Shown here one piece after another: positions 63,050 to 64,000 of a stretch of DNA of 64,000 nucleotides (the first letter of the stretch is position 1; each line of letters starts with the position of its first letter). Both the position numbers and the translations under genes were made by a program. Under the pieces are notes generated by a model, which saw only the letters and a list, made by a program, of their open reading frames with translations, was not told the DNA's origin and made no database searches. The stretch is taken from contig CAMPET010000040.1 of the NCBI GenBank assembly GCA_946803715.1, positions 191,901 through 255,900 on the forward strand, written 5' to 3'. The DNA is from Beroe ovata. Its lineage: Eukaryota > Ctenophora > Nuda > Beroida > Beroidae.

Positions 63050-63271
63050 AGAGCTTACAATTTGAAAATAGATAGGATTCTATTTAACAAACCTTTTAAA
63101 AGTATTCACAAGCATTTTGACAAGTCATTTGAAAATTTGGGAGCGCTCAATAGCAACTTTTTAGCTTTTCTACATAATACTGTGTTTCATTTTGCAGAAA
63201 CAGAAGTTATAAGGGAAATGCTGTTTGAACCTAAGAAGTTTGCAATGGGCATCAGTGAAACACTACTTTAG
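63050..63271 (+). CDS. Unrecognised open frame, possible exon
   Basis: An open frame extends to TAG at 63269-63271; the in-frame stop before it is at 62978. There is no early ATG (first codon would be TTG at 62984), but a TTTTTATAG acceptor-like site at about 63050 could begin an exon. The reading has normal amino-acid diversity (for example HKHFDKSFENLGALNSNF and AETEVIREMLFEPKKF), unlike the low-complexity frames elsewhere, and could be amphipathic helical. I do not recognise it. It may be chance, a last exon of a gene not otherwise visible, or a transposon remnant. Confidence 0.2.
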   Translation, partial: RAYNLKIDRILFNKPFKSIHKHFDKSFENLGALNSNFLAFLHNTVFHFAETEVIREMLFEPKKFAMGISETLL

Positions 63272-63319
63272 TCATCAGAGGCGTTATAATGAGCAACGGA
63301 GAGCACTGGATAGTGAATC

Positions 63320-64000
63320 ACCTTGGAGAGCAATAGAGGATCGTGTGAGCTATGGAGAGGGCTAAAGACCGTAGGGAGTCATCAATGGAGGACTATCGGG
63401 GGCCTAAGAGATCAATAGAGAACTATTGGGGCCGTAGAAATGAAAAAGAGGCCATTGGGGGCCGTCAAAATGAATTATAGAGGACCATTAGGGATTGTAG
63501 AGATCGATAGAGGACCATTGGGGACCATTAAAATCAGTAGAGGACTATTGGGGATCGTAGATATCAATAGAGGACCATTGGGGACTGTATAGATCAATAG
63601 AGGACCATCTGGGACCGTAGACATCAATAGAGGACCATTTTGGACCGCAAAGATCAATAGAGAACCGTTGGCGACTGTGTAGATTAATAAAGGACCGTAG
63701 ACATCAATAGAGGCCCATTGCGGACCGTTAACATCAGTAGAGGACCATTGGGATCGTAGAGATCAATAGAGGACCATCTGGGACCGAAGACATCAATAGA
63801 GGACCATTGGGGACCGTTAACATCAGTAGAGGACTATTGGGGATCGTAGAGATCAATAAAGGACCATTGCGGACCGTAGAGATCAATAGAGGACCATTGG
63901 GGATCGTAGGGATCCGTAGAGGAGCATTGATGACTGTATAGATCAACAGAGGACCATAGGGGATCGTAAACATCAATAGATGACCATTGGGGACCGTAGA
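63320..64000. repeat. 30-bp minisatellite running off the window
   Basis: The unit is AGAGGACCATTGGGGACCGT followed by AGAGATCAAT, with about 20 copies to the window edge. Copies left of about 63480 are strongly diverged and those to the right more uniform, as if the array expands rightwards. Because 30 is a multiple of three, the minus strand stays open and reads a 10-residue repeat, PNGPLLISTV-like, in two blocks (63475-63657, 63734-63976) broken by indels. More likely a non-coding minisatellite than a gene, but the array is cut by the window end. Confidence 0.9.

Larger units (their letters stand above)
62150..63300. other. 3' flank, probable 3' UTR and intergenic
   Basis: After the inverted repeat there is one CACGTG (62213-62218) and another near 62562. 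An AT-rich stretch follows to 63300. No clear AATAAA poly(A) signal was found close to the stop. An unrecognised open frame lies at 62984-63271. Confidence 0.5.

Overview
This is a eukaryotic, almost certainly animal, genomic window. Long AT-rich introns have clean GT...AG junctions, there are many (GT)n/(CA)n microsatellites, N gaps sit next to microsatellites, and the one multi-exon gene I can build encodes animal extracellular-matrix modules (EMI, calcium-binding EGF, collagen triple helix). No bacterial-type operons, rRNA or CRISPR are visible. A TTAGGG-type interstitial repeat weakly argues against insects and nematodes, but it lies inside a possible mobile element, so the organism remains unidentified (an invertebrate is my inference).

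One plus-strand gene appears to span about 1.7-62.1 kb. Its exons are 1703-1827, 1933-2061, 2477-2616, 12318-12362, 26028-26144, 48235-48305, 50406-50577, 51075-51142, 51811-51946, 52484-52562 and a terminal exon at 62020-62149. Every junction is GT/AG and every phase joins without a frameshift, giving a predicted 403-residue protein. Its order is signal peptide, EMI-like domain, half-EGF, EGF_CA, Cys-rich and coiled-coil neck, about 20 Gly-X-Y triplets, then a Cys-containing C-terminal domain. The order and length resemble CCBE1 (collagen and calcium-binding EGF domain 1), although CCBE1 is not normally described as carrying an EMI domain.

The gene seems to have modular ends. A second signal-peptide exon (24768-24978) and a third possible start with a type II membrane anchor (47888-48032) both end in the phase needed to join the next common exon. 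At the 3' end there are two homologous terminal exons (56705-56807 and 62020-62149). Both carry a CCEL motif, have the same acceptor phase, and are followed at once by an ACGCGTGA...TCACGCGT inverted repeat. If real, this gives up to six proteins: EMI-secreted, short-secreted or membrane-anchored starts, each with either of two C-terminal ends.

The rest is introns and flanks. At the left edge is a ~0.75 kb tandem duplication with an N at the join. Minisatellites abut several exons. Dispersed CACGTG/CACGCGTGA/X-box-like motifs are unusually dense. A small family has ATAACTTTGC ends. A perfect long inverted repeat encloses a TTAGGG array at 32.55-32.72 kb, and a 30-bp minisatellite runs off the right edge. 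No second gene could be supported with confidence on either strand.
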